This document shows positions 1-10,381 of a stretch of DNA of 32,592 bases, piece after piece. The DNA lies in the NCBI GenBank assembly GCA_902459845.2, contig CABPSV020000025.1, positions 1-32,592 on the forward strand. Direction: 5' to 3'. The notes below the pieces were generated by a model, which was not told where the DNA came from, made no database searches, and worked only from the letters and a program-made list of their open reading frames with translations. How positions within the stretch are numbered: position 1 is the first letter of the stretch; every line of letters begins with the position of its first letter. This DNA comes from Hepatocystis sp. ex Piliocolobus tephrosceles. Its lineage: Eukaryota; Apicomplexa; Aconoidasida; Haemosporida; Plasmodiidae. The translations under genes and the position numbers were made by a program.

Positions 1-285
1 CTCCATTTTGGACGTCTCCATTTTGTACGTCTCCATTTTGTACGTCTCCATTTTGTACGTCTCCATTTTGTACGTCTCCATTTTGTACGTCTCCATTTTG
101 TACGTCTCCATTTTGTACGTCTCCATTTTGTACGTCTCCATTTTGTACGTCTTCATTTTGTACGTCTTCATTTTGTACGTCTTCATTTTGTACAGGTCCA
201 TTATGTACGTCTCCATTTTGTACAGGTCCATTATGTACATCTCCATTTTGTACATCTCCATTTCCTTCATCTCCATCTTCATTTT
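1..285 (-). repeat. 15-base coding minisatellite (GDVQN tail)
   Basis: Seventeen 15-base units occupy 1-255, with one or two decayed units to about 285. Units starting at 1-136 carry the CTCC variant (Gly on the minus strand). Units at 151-181 carry CTTC (Glu). Units at 196 and 226 read GTCCATTATG (Pro and His forms). The period is a multiple of three, so the reading frame is kept. Confidence 0.9.
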
Positions 286-913
286 CGTTGTCTTCGCTTT
301 CATCATCTGTAATATCAGTAGCAGCAACATTTGAGCTTGTAAGTAAAACCACATTTTCTACTTTCATATTGCAATACGTTTCATTTACAGTCCTTATTTT
401 ACATGGTAACGGTTTCTCATTAAATAAACATTTATCGTTTTCCTTATGAAAAAAACTGTCAATATCTGTTCCATGTTCCTCTTCAGTAGTACATAAAACA
501 TTATCATAGGTTTCTAATGATGTCATGGGTCTTTTATTTTCTATTTGACTATATCTTATTTTATGTAATACATAAAAGTACATAAACAAAACCAATACAA
601 CTAATACAAATATTACAGCAATTATCCAATACATAATATAATCGGTAGAAGCTGTTGTAATTTCACTAGTAGTTGTATTTGTAATATAACTTTCATTGTT
701 GTGTAAGTCAGCTCCAATTTCAAGATTTTCCATTACACTATCAAAAATGCTAAATGTAGGATTTCGAACTGTGCTATTATTAGATTCTGTTATATTATTA
801 ATAATGCTGCTTAAATTAGTTGCATTTAATTCATTGTCGCCAAAAATGCTTGTAACAACATCAGTTAGGTTTTTTAAATTATTTGATGTATCATACGAAT
901 TTTTTTCAGCCAT
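1..913 (-). CDS. Subtelomeric single-pass membrane protein with GDVQN repeats (3' end outside window)
   Basis: I do not recognise the family. The minus-strand frame is open from ATG at 913 to the window edge (304 codons, no stop). It starts MAEKNSYD and has an Asn/Ser/Thr-rich N-terminal part with several NxT/NxS sites. One hydrophobic segment follows at about residues 93-116 (YWIIAVIFVLVVLVLFMYF). Then comes a cytoplasmic-type region with four cysteines, an acidic stretch (about residues 207-221), and a pentapeptide tail GDVQN/EDVQN/GPVHN from about residue 220 onward, still running at position 1. There is no N-terminal signal peptide and no RxLxE/Q/D export motif. The first residues match those of the gene at 4600-5152 (MAERDSFD), and both share an NLT[DE] motif, a single membrane segment and an acidic tail, so the two look like paralogues. 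The start is preceded by an A/T-rich leader with no upstream in-frame ATG. A later intron cannot be excluded. Confidence 0.7.
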   Translation of the reverse strand, partial: MAEKNSYDTSNNLKNLTDVVTSIFGDNELNATNLSSIINNITESNNSTVRNPTFSIFDSVMENLEIGADLHNNESYITNTTTSEITTASTDYIMYWIIAVIFVLVVLVLFMYFYVLHKIRYSQIENKRPMTSLETYDNVLCTTEEEHGTDIDSFFHKENDKCLFNEKPLPCKIRTVNETYCNMKVENVVLLTSSNVAATDITDDESEDNENEDGDEGNGDVQNGDVHNGPVQNGDVHNGPVQNEDVQNEDVQNEDVQNGDVQNGDVQNGDVQNGDVQNGDVQNGDVQNGDVQNGDVQNGDVQNG

Positions 914-2413
914 ATTTTTTACCTTTATTATTTAATCACATATTACAAAAAAAAAAAAAAAAATCAATTATAATAACTTTATATAAAAAAATACTTGATG
1001 CAATCTGTAATATCTGTAGTTACATAACAAAAAATTGCTCTTGTCTTTGCAAATATATAAACAAAATTTTATAAAATATATACCATAAGCAAATAACAAT
1101 ATTTAAATAAACAAATCAATTATATATAATACACCAATCGACACATCATTTACTTCTTTTTGTGATAGTACTATTACATTGTATAGCTACTATCAAATCA
1201 TAAAATAACATAATTTTAAAATAAGTTATTTATTGCAGCTAAAAACCATTTCATTTATGATAAAATCCTTTTTTATTAAAACATATAGCAAATTTATTTT
1301 TAAACACATTAAAAAAAAAAAAAAAAAAAAATACAATATTATATTAAATTATATCATATACTAATAATATAGAACGTCTGTTATTAATTTATTTATACAG
1401 TGCTTACACATTTTATCCATTTATTTTATTATTTTTAAATTTATATTTTTTTACATATTGCACGTAATACTTATTTTTATATTGTTATAGGTGAGTATGT
1501 ACAAAAATTAAAATTAAATTGTAATGTGTATTTTATTACATATTTTTTGGTTTTGTTATTTTCTATGAGTTCATATTTAATATAGTATTTAAATAATTAA
1601 TAAATAATATTAATTCAAATAGCTTAAATCGAAAAACATAACAAATAGTACAACTTTATTTCAAAAAATATTCAAAATGTGATATTTATACAAAAATATA
1701 ATACAGTGCTCATATGGACAAAATACATAAATTAATTAAAAAAACAACATTTCCTTGTTTTAACACAACACCCAAATTTTTTTTTTTTAATAAAAAAAAT
1801 ATGATAAAATTATTTTATACAATTTACAAAATTTTAATACACCATATTTTGTGTAAACTCACAACTGAATATATTTAAAATACAAATGTTTAAGTGAAAT
1901 TTTAAAATAAATATAATAAACTCAATAAATATAAAAATAACTAAAATTAACACTTTATGTACTAATTTTGATAAACAAACATAGCAATCATTAAATAAAA
2001 AAAAACAACATTTACAGCGTGTATTCAAACAGAATTCTATTTTTTTTATGTATTTTACTTTTTTTTTTCTCAATTTATATGTCAGTTGTTTGGGTTTATA
2101 ATTAGTGGTTTTTTGTAACTTTTTTTTTTTAATTAACACTTATAACTTTAATATACACTTTTTTTTTTTTATTATTAACCTACAGGTGTAAAAATAACAT
2201 ACCAATTTTTAAAATAAAATCTATTAAAAATAATACATTGCATAATATGAATTCTAACACTTGTTTATGTTAAATGTACATAATTACTTTTGTAATAAGA
2301 ATCAAAAAATTATGAATTTAATAATAATATAAAATAAAAAACAAAATTAATAATTAAAAAATACTATAAACATAATTATGTTTTAATTTTTATGGTCTTA
2401 CTTATTTTTATTA
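914..2413. other. A/T-rich intergenic DNA, no convincing gene
   Basis: This stretch holds poly-A and poly-T runs (for example 950-963, 1311-1330, 1779-1789) and long A/T-rich filler. A minus-strand frame at 1834-2139 has some cysteines and a hydrophobic stretch but no ATG start, so it was not called. It presumably includes the 5' flank of the gene starting at 913. Confidence 0.6.
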
Positions 2414-2781
2414 TTATATTATTATTATGTTGAAATAGTGTATGATTAGGGATGTGAAAATATTTAAGTTTTTATTCACAATAAAAGAAAAAAAAAATGT
2501 ATTAATGTTAGTATATTGAATACAACTTATATCATCACTATTCGTACACACAGAAGGGTAAACTAATTCATTCAATTTTTCATTATCACTTTTTGTATTA
2601 TTTTTTCATACATAACCATTTTAAAAGTATACATTGATAATTTTCATCCTTTCTTACATATGTGACATCATCAGCACTTTTTAATATATTTCTTGGGGAA
2701 GACATTAATGAGTTAAATCTTAATGTTAATCTTATATATTTTATTTTTTGATAAAATAACTTTTTTTATTTTTTTCTGCCT
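2414..2781 (-). pseudogene. Possible broken gene, frames interrupted at A-runs
   Basis: On the minus strand this segment is richer in varied codons than its surroundings. A frame with ATG at 2705 reads MSSPRNILKSADDV and so on for 35 codons to a TAA at 2600-2598, which falls just after a run of six A. One base off, the reading continues as NTKSDNEKLNELVYPSVC and stays open to a stop at 2416-2414. Upstream, the open frame of the segment changes again at another A-run near 2744-2750, below a TATATAG acceptor-like site at 2782-2783. Two frame breaks at homopolymers suggest either a decayed subtelomeric gene or sequencing errors in a live one. I cannot name a family. Confidence 0.35.
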
Positions 2782-3405
2782 CTATATAATAAACTAAAAA
2801 AAAATTTACACACAACCATAATTTTAACTATAAACCATCTATAAAAACAAGTGCAAAAATAGTGTTTAAACGATTTAACTGTATACTTTTTTTTAATATT
2901 TATTCTTACTTTATAACACATATAATATCATAACCAAAAATAATGCTAAGACTATTAGACTGATTAACAATTTTAAAGTATAAGTAGTGGTTGCTCTAAA
3001 GTTAATATATATATATATATTTGTATGTATTTATACATGTATTAAAAAAGTTTTGAAATGATGAAAAAAATAAAAATATTTTTGTAACTGAGTTTAATTA
3101 AATAAAAATTAATAATAATAAGCAAACATAAGAATATATTACTTTAAGGAACCTACATCAAACAGCTGTTATCTATGAACAAACAATATCAAACCACAGT
3201 TCATACAAATATTCACTCAAAATATTAATTGTTCTTACTACAATATATATTGAAGTAGCATATATACATAACATAATCAAATAAATTAAAAACAAAAATT
3301 TTTTTTTTTTCAATTTTGCTAAACAAAAACAGTTTTCAACGTGTGTTAACTTTCAATTAGCCCCAAACATTAACTTTGTAACATTTAAAAAAAAAAAAAA
3401 CGACT
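2782..3405. other. A/T-rich intergenic DNA
   Basis: No gene is supported. A (TA)n tract lies at about 3006-3020. A short minus-strand frame near 3175-3275 (MLCIYATSIYIVV) followed by a GTAAGA site resembles a first exon, but no partner exon was found. Confidence 0.5.
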
Positions 3406-3548
3406 AAACCCTAAATGAACCCTAGTTGAACCCTAGTAGTACCCTAGTAGAACCCTAATTGAACCCTAGTGGAACCCTAGTAGAACCCTAGTTGAACCCT
3501 AGCGCATTCTTAGTTTAACCCTAAAAAACCTCTAACTGAATGCTAATC
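3406..3548 (+). repeat. Degenerate telomere-like array, 11-base units
   Basis: Thirteen consecutive 11-base units have the consensus GAACCCTAGTT. The core ACCCTA is kept in ten of them. The first unit (AAACCCTAAAT) matches the Plasmodium telomere motif CCCTAAA/CCCTGAA best, and the units decay toward 3548. The C-rich motif on the plus strand is the orientation expected if the chromosome end lies to the left of this window. It sits between the two MAE-type membrane protein genes. Confidence 0.85.
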
Positions 3549-4599
3549 ATAAAAAAAAATAAAATAAAAATACATACCTTTATTATTTTAATAACAACGC
3601 TAATTATAATATTTAATTATATGTTTTTTTTGTTTTTTTTTTACATATTTAATAAAGTATAAGAAAATGATAACAATTTGCAACTTATAAACAATATTTA
3701 ATTATAAATTTGTTACATTTATTGCAACATGCATAAAAAAAAAAAAAAAATGATTAATATAACCTGCAAAAATAACGAAACGAACTCACTCCACATTCAC
3801 GAAAAAACAAAATCACTAATCAAACACGGCACAAAAAGTTAGTTATTACAAAACAAATATAATAATATGTTCATTTTCAACATACATTCACAAAATAAAA
3901 ATGTAATTAACAATAATCAAACTGAAATAAAAGCACACATAACAATCAAATTAACATATAATAATTCAACAATACTTTAAACGTAACGTGCAATAAACAT
4001 AACCAAACAATCACTATATCAATTAATCGTATAAGTTTTTATTTTTTACATTGTTAATTTTTTTTTTTTTTTTTTTAAATATATATACATGAATGTAGTA
4101 TACAAATCACAAGTTGTATTACTGTTGTAACATGCAAAAAAACAAAAAAAAAAAAATTGGAATTTTACTTCAAATACATAATAAACATGTCATTGTATGT
4201 TGACACTATTGTATATTCTTTTTATTTTTTATTTAAATGAGTACTACATATTCAAAAATATTTTATTTTATCTAATAATAGTAATATTTTATTGATTTTC
4301 AAACTTTTAATTTTCTGTTAATGATCTTTTAATTAATACAATATAAATATCGTTACTTTAGGAATAGGAAACATTGACACTGCTTGTATGTTTATTCTCT
4401 ACTATTGTCATAATTACTATCGTCATATTCTAATAATTCTTATGTAGACTTTAATGTTTAAAACTTTTACTATAATTTTTAATTTTAAAATATTATCTCA
4501 ATAATTTTTTTAACTTTTGTTCCATTAAGCCGTTTCACATTTAATAATTTTATTTACTGAATGATTACCTTTAATACATGGTTATTGTTACTGAGCTTA
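3549..4599. other. A/T-rich intergenic DNA
   Basis: Nothing coding was seen on either strand. It contains poly-A at about 3734-3750 and poly-T at about 4059-4076. The end next to 4600 is the 3' flank of the spliced membrane protein gene. Confidence 0.6.
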
Positions 4600-5152
4600 T
4601 TATACCGTACTCTCTTCATTATTATAACCTTCAATCTCTCCATTATGCCCCTGAAAAAGTTCATCATTTTCATCATCATTATTGTCCTTTATAAAAATTA
4701 AAAAAATATGTAATATATTGTTTAATGCACACTTAATTACTTTTATGGAGTTGAATATACATGTAATATATATATGTGTTACTACTAATCTTACTTGACG
4801 TTGCCTTATAGTTAGTATACAACCAATACTTATGAATATAATAATAATAAGAATAAGAAGTAGCAAGATACTCATATTGTTATAAACCAACATATCCTCT
4901 CTGCCAATGTATTCTATAGTAACATTGCGCAATACTCTGCGTAATACTACACTTGTATCATTTTCATTTTGCGTATTACCTGTAAAACTCAATATATTTA
5001 TGTTTTTGCACATGTACTGTTGTAATATGTAGTTGAATGGATTTTATTAGTTTTTAAAAAAATGAATTACTATTTGTTTCATTACCTAAATCTGTAAGTT
5101 CAGTTAAGTTTTGATTCTCATCCCCACCATCGAATGAATCACGTTCCGCCAT
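4600..5152 (-). CDS. Short subtelomeric membrane protein, paralogue of the gene at 1-913
   Basis: I do not recognise the family. Exon 1 is 5152-5086 (ATG at 5152, start MAERDSFDGGDENQN). The donor is TTAG|GTAATG and the acceptor TTTTACAG|GTAATACG, which keep frame across an intron at 5085-4980; the next exon starts at 4979. One hydrophobic segment follows (MSILLLLILIIIIFISIGCI). A second intron is likely at 4794-4687: the donor is CAA|GTAAGA, the acceptor lies behind a T-rich tract and ends ATAAAG, and the length of 108 bases leaves the frame open by chance. With it the protein is 112 residues and ends in an acidic tail DNNDDENDELF... to a stop at 4602-4600. Without it the protein is 148 residues. 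The N-terminus, membrane segment and acidic tail parallel the gene at 1-913, but the repeats are absent. No signal peptide or PEXEL is visible. Confidence 0.65.
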
Positions 5153-7566
5153 TCTGAGCAGCTATGTTTGCTAATCTATAAACGAAATAAAAGTACATAT
5201 CCTTTTAGAAATAACTACTATTTATTATATCTATATGCGCTAAATTATTACAAACTGTTTTCACATACAAATTATAACATACAGCAAGCTTAAACAATTA
5301 AATATGGTATAATACTTTAAAGTAATATATATATATATATACAACCAATCATTATTACATAGTATATAAAAAATAAAATACTAAGCCCATCTATATTGTT
5401 ATGCATTATAAAGTAGTCAATAGTTTTTATTTAGCGAAAATTATGTTATATATACAATATTATAAACTTAAATTACAATGCATTACTTATAATACATGAT
5501 AACTTTTATTATGTGTATTGTGAATAGTTCTATTTTCAATTATAAATATATATAATATATAAATTAATACTATTTAATTATACACGAAACTGTAATAATA
5601 TAAAACTGTTACAGCTTATGTACTTAGTATATTTTAAAACATATATATATGCGCGTATATATACGAACATGTAAATAATCGTATTATATATTTGGTTTTA
5701 CAAACATTATATTACAATCAATATTTTGAAAAAATAAAAAAATATATTATTACTTTTGTAATATATTAATACATATGAGTTTATGCCTATTTTTATTTTT
5801 CTTTATAACATAATACAAATATTGATGACAATCAAACGTAACCATTATATATAATGCAATCATTCATGTACTTTGTATGTTTTTTAAATGATATCTTTGG
5901 GGTCCTTAGATGTAAAAATCCGAAAAAACATCTGATATACAAATATAGAAAATATTCTAACTATATATCAAAATTTTACACAATATAAAAAAAAAAAATT
6001 GTTTTTTTTGCTGTTTTTTAATTAATATTTATTTTAAAATATTTCTTTTTGTGTTCAAGTTAAAACATGATATATATAAAATTTTTTAATGTTAAACATT
6101 TTTTTATTATTCTTGTCAAATTTCAAAAGTTTAACATATTTCATAAAAAAAATAAAATCATTTGTAATAATTTTATTTGCACGTGTTTTTATTTAAATTA
6201 TTATTATTATATGTGCCTTTTTCATTTTTATGTGGTTTTAAAATGTGATAAATAGAATTCACTATTTATATAAGCAACTCAAAGTGGCCATTTTAGTTAC
6301 AAATGTTCTTACTTAAATTATGAATATTATAAATATTTGCTTTCATTTTTTATGTGGTGGTTCAAATGTAATAAATAAAAGTCACAACTTGTAGAACCCG
6401 TTTAGTATTTACTCTGCTTCAAGTACTGTTAAATATATGTATACATCAACACTTAAAGCAACAAATGTAATACCATAAAACTGCATATGTGCTAAAAACA
6501 AAAAAATTAAAAAGTATATCAATTTAAAACATCAATTTTATGTGGTTTAAAAAAAAAAAAAAAAAAAAAGAACATAACAAATATAGTAAACTTTAAATGA
6601 TGTTAAATACATTTACCTATATTTTCATCAAAAACATTTATTATTTTTACAAATTCTCTAAACAAACAGTTTTAATGGATTTACATAGTTAAATATGTTG
6701 TTCCAGCACTTAGATATAAAAATAGCAAATTGTAAAACATGAATATTAACAAATCAAAAATTAATAACATAAATTAATACGTAAGTTAGCAATGTACGTT
6801 GTATAATAGGTTTATTTTTAAAACACTATGTTAAACAGCGTACGTTAAATAACAATATTTTTGTTAAAGTAAATAAATTAGTTATATTTTGGCTTATAAA
6901 AATATGCTACTGTCTTATAGCACATATAAAAATTGAATGTGTTATTTTATGCTTTTTTTCTTTTTTTAGCAAATATTACTAACAATATATGCACATTTAA
7001 CAATGAACATTAAAAATTATTTCTTTTTAAATATTTATTACCTCGCGTGCTATTATTACATATTAGAACAAACGTTGTATAGTATTTTCATACAAAATAA
7101 TTATATATAAATACAATTCATAAGAATTTGCAAATAGAATAATTTTCATATGATAATTTTTAAAAAAATGGCATTCATAGTTTATTACACATAAAGTAAA
7201 ACTAAAAAAAATATAAAAAAAAACGGTTCCTTAATTAAAAAAAAATACAAATTAACAAGTAATTCAAATATTTATATTTATTTCACTGTAGTAAATCATT
7301 AAAAAAAACATTATTTAAAATAAATTGATAATAATAAAAAGAAAATAAACAGTTTTCAATATATCTATCAAATATAAAACAAACTGACATGTTTAAAAAT
7401 ATACATATGTAAAAACATAGTTTCACACCAATCATTCAGAATTGCAACATGATTAAAAACAATAAATATATAAATTTAATAAATAAAAATATACGTTAAA
7501 AAGGATTAAAAAAAAAATAAAATAGAGTGTAATTATGATGTGTATTATATTCAAATACACGCGCAC

Positions 7567-7598
<32 letters not shown>

Positions 7599-7619
7599 AT
7601 ACATAAACATTACACTGCT
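5153..7619. other. Long gene-poor A/T-rich region with decayed repeats
   Basis: No gene is supported. A short plus-strand frame at 6067-6255 is Phe/Ile/Asn-rich noise. The region includes (TA)n tracts near 5322-5341 and 7567-7590 and a decayed duplication at about 6190-6400, listed separately. Confidence 0.6.
6190..6555 (+). repeat. Imperfect direct repeats around TTTTATGTGGT
   Basis: A block of about 85 bases (near 6190-6270) recurs in altered form near 6310-6400. Both contain TTAAATTAT, then CATTTTTATGTGGT, then AAATGTRATAAATA, then a TCAC tetramer. A third shorter match, TTTTATGTGGTTTAAA, lies near 6536-6551. Copies are diverged and non-coding in appearance. Confidence 0.55.
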
Positions 7620-8409
7620 TTACGAATCTGCATCTTGTATATTATAAATTGCAAATTGTTTTTTAAACCAGATATTCCAAAAATCAATCTGAAAACCATA
7701 CCATTCCATTAACATTCTCTTAGCTGTCATTTCTAACTCTCTTAATAATCCTTTTTCTTCATGACTTAATGTACCAACAAAAAAATGCGACTTCTTCAGA
7801 TCTATTAAACTTAAATATTGTTCAAATATTGCATTAATTTTATTAATTTCATGTTGTCGATGTAAATCCATTACGTTACATGTCGTATAAAATTCAATTA
7901 ACAACTTCTCAGAATCAATTCCGGAAATACAAAATTGTACCATAATATTAACTACATGATACATAATATTTTGCCATTTGTTATATGCATAATCTAATAA
8001 TGTCTTTCGCACATTTGTTACTTGCTTTATAATTCCTGCAACATCTAAATCATCCACAACATCATGTTGTAAATTAGTTTGCACTTTAACCGTGTTTTCA
8101 GCATTCTGAACATCATTTTCCAACAGTTTTCTTCCACTGCATAAATTAAAACTGTTGTTTACATTGTTACCATACTTCACATATTTCAACCTATAAGAAA
8201 ATTAAAAAATATATAACAATAAATTTTGTAAGTTTTTTTGCAATACATATCGTTTTAATTATATATATATATGCACGTTACGGTTCTATTTTGTTCAAAT
8301 AAAAACACAAATACGTATACGTTTTATTTATTTTTACATTCTTTTTCAATGCTTACAATACTATATATATTATGGACAAAAGGAAAAACGTTTGTAATTT
8401 GACAGACAT
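7620..8409 (-). CDS. Two-exon exported protein with PEXEL motif
   Basis: The layout is that of a Plasmodium exported protein. Exon 1 (8409-8357) encodes MSVKLQTFFLLSIIYIV, a short hydrophobic signal sequence. The donor is ATT|GTAAGC. A 166-base intron ends in TTTTCTTATAG. Exon 2 starts at 8190 and rejoins in frame (TT|G = Leu), running to a stop at 7622-7620. The product is about 207 residues. Exon 2 carries RKLLE about 20 residues after the splice, matching RxLxE/Q/D, the motif cut by plasmepsin V in the ER before export to the host cell. The rest is predicted mainly helical with spaced tryptophans (YNKWQN, MEWYGF, DFWNIWF). That pattern loosely recalls PHIST/PRESAN domains, but I would not assign it without a profile search. 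There is no second membrane segment. It is the innermost clear exported-type gene on this arm. Confidence 0.8.
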
Positions 8410-9987
8410 GATTATTGTTATAATATGTAAAAATAAAATGAAGTTTTATTTTTTCTTCTTTGAAACTATATATTTTTATGTATATGAGAACAACAACAAA
8501 TTAATAGTGCAATGTTTTAAACAACAATCATAAGTAAATTTTTTTTTAATTTCTATTTTTTTAAAAACAAATCTATTTTTATTTATTTATTTTTTTTTTT
8601 TAAAGAAGATAGTATATACTATTTTTTTTTAGATTTAATAATAGATTTATATTTTTCGTTTTTTAAAGTTTTTATGCTAATTTTATATATATTTTTTTTT
8701 TTACCATAAAATAATAAGCAAAATAAGAAGTAGTAAATTTATAACATTTTAAAAATAAAACATGTTATAATATTAAAATAAAATACTATCTATATATATA
8801 TAAATATATGTTATTAAATTTTTTTATTCATGTTATAAAAAAATTTTACAATTTTAAAAACATGTCACATATTAAATATATAATTCCATTTTTGTTCTAA
8901 AAAAAAACAATTATTTTAAAGTTTAGATTTATTTTTAAAAAATTTTTCCATAAACCTTATTTTTACTTAACACTAACCTTATATATATATTTATACATAT
9001 CATAAAAAAAAAAACCAATTTTTACCAAAAAATTAAGTTAAACTTTTATTTATAAATATTTTTAAATTACAACTATTTGTAAAAAAGAAAAAAAAAAATG
9101 ACAAAATTTTTATATGTTATTATAAATGAATACGCATGCATGTATATAACGTACAAATACTATAGTTCTTGATATTATAATTTTATAATAAAAATAGTTA
9201 AAAAAAAAAATGGATTTTTATAAACATTTTAATACATTGATAAGCACTATATATTCACCTATATATGTTTCTTTTATTAATTAATGTACTTTTTGTGAAA
9301 GATTAATTTACTTTTCTGTTTTATATAATTTTTTTTTTAAAAAAAAAAAAAACAAAATAACATAGCTATAAAAATCCACGTTTAGAATCACTGTTTTTTT
9401 TGTTTATTTTTGCAACATTTCTATGTTATTTTAATTACTTAACTTTTTTTTGTCGCTCTATTTTAACATTTTTAAAATTACTATTATATAAATAAAAGCT
9501 ATTTGCTCTTATACATTTTTAATTTTTCTAATCTAAAAATTTGTACATATCCATTTCTTATTTTTATATGTAATATATCATACTAATGATGCATTCATAA
9601 TGTTATCAGATAGTTATATTTGCAAATATATTATATAGTATATTAAATGAACTCTCATAAAATACTTCACCTATTTATATAAGAAAGATAAAAAATATAT
9701 GGTAATATGAAAAGATATTGAATTATCAAATATAGAAGATTTCTTGAAGTAATAAAAAAACATAATTACAAAAAAACAAAAAATGAAAACGAACAATATA
9801 TTTTCGAGCTAATTTATATTAAATATAAAATATTAATAAAAATTTAAAAATAAACTTAATTACGTTATTGATGTTTTAATGTATATAGAAAATATTGTTA
9901 ATTTAATAACGAAATCGGTACTATACAAAAACAAATATACATGTTTAAAATATGGAAGATATTAACAAAAATGTTTAATAAATAATT
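8410..9987. other. A/T-rich intergenic DNA, upstream flank of the exported gene
   Basis: Very A/T-rich with many poly-A/poly-T runs. The part next to 8410 should hold the promoter of the exported protein gene. No reading frame worth calling was seen. Confidence 0.6.
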
Positions 9988-10075
9988 GAACATTCTGTGT
10001 ATATATGTGCTCATTATAAGTGTAATAGCATTTATTAAAACAAAACAAAAGATAATATATAAAAAATTAAACCAC

Positions 10076-10381
10076 ATGCGTTTTAAAAAATATAATATAG
10101 TTGACATCTACAAAAAAAATAAAAAAAAAATTATAAATACATTCATAAAATGTAAAATTTTTTTTTTCGATAATGATATGTTTTCTTACAAAATTGACCA
10201 AAACAAATTTTTAATAATCAACTGGAAAAATGGTAAACTAAAAAAAAAAAAAGAATCATTTTTTTTAAGAAAAATTGAATTGCATATACATAAAGCAGAT
10301 TATGAAATTTCTAAATATATTATTCTTATGTGTCATGATGTTAAATATTTATACATACTCTCAAGTTTTAAATTTCATTAA
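10076..10381 (+). CDS. Doubtful small reading frame, possible gene remnant
   Basis: An open frame runs to a stop at 10379-10381. Its longest form begins at a TTG (9986) directly after an in-frame TAA; the first ATG is at 10076, giving about 101 residues. The N-terminal half is Lys/Asn/Ile-rich low complexity. The C-terminal half (RKIELHIHKADYEISKYI and onward) is less biased and looks like real protein sequence. There is no recognisable domain. It could be the last exon of a spliced gene, a relic, or chance. Confidence 0.25.
   Translation: MRFKKYNIVDIYKKNKKKIINTFIKCKIFFFDNDMFSYKIDQNKFLIINWKNGKLKKKKESFFLRKIELHIHKADYEISKYIILMCHDVKYLYILSSFKFH

Noticed and set aside
1..285. CRISPR-like array
   Set aside because: The units are contiguous with no spacers, are in frame within a protein, and the DNA is eukaryotic.
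1834..2139. Minus-strand frame of 101 codons with cysteines and a hydrophobic stretch
   Set aside because: It has no ATG at its start and lies in poly-A-rich DNA; no partner exon or family was found.
7620..8190. Firm PHIST assignment for the exported protein
   Set aside because: Tryptophan spacing is only loosely similar; a profile search would be needed.
9898..10107. Minus-strand hydrophobic frame
   Set aside because: Antisense to the doubtful plus-strand frame and made of Ile/Phe-rich A/T translation.
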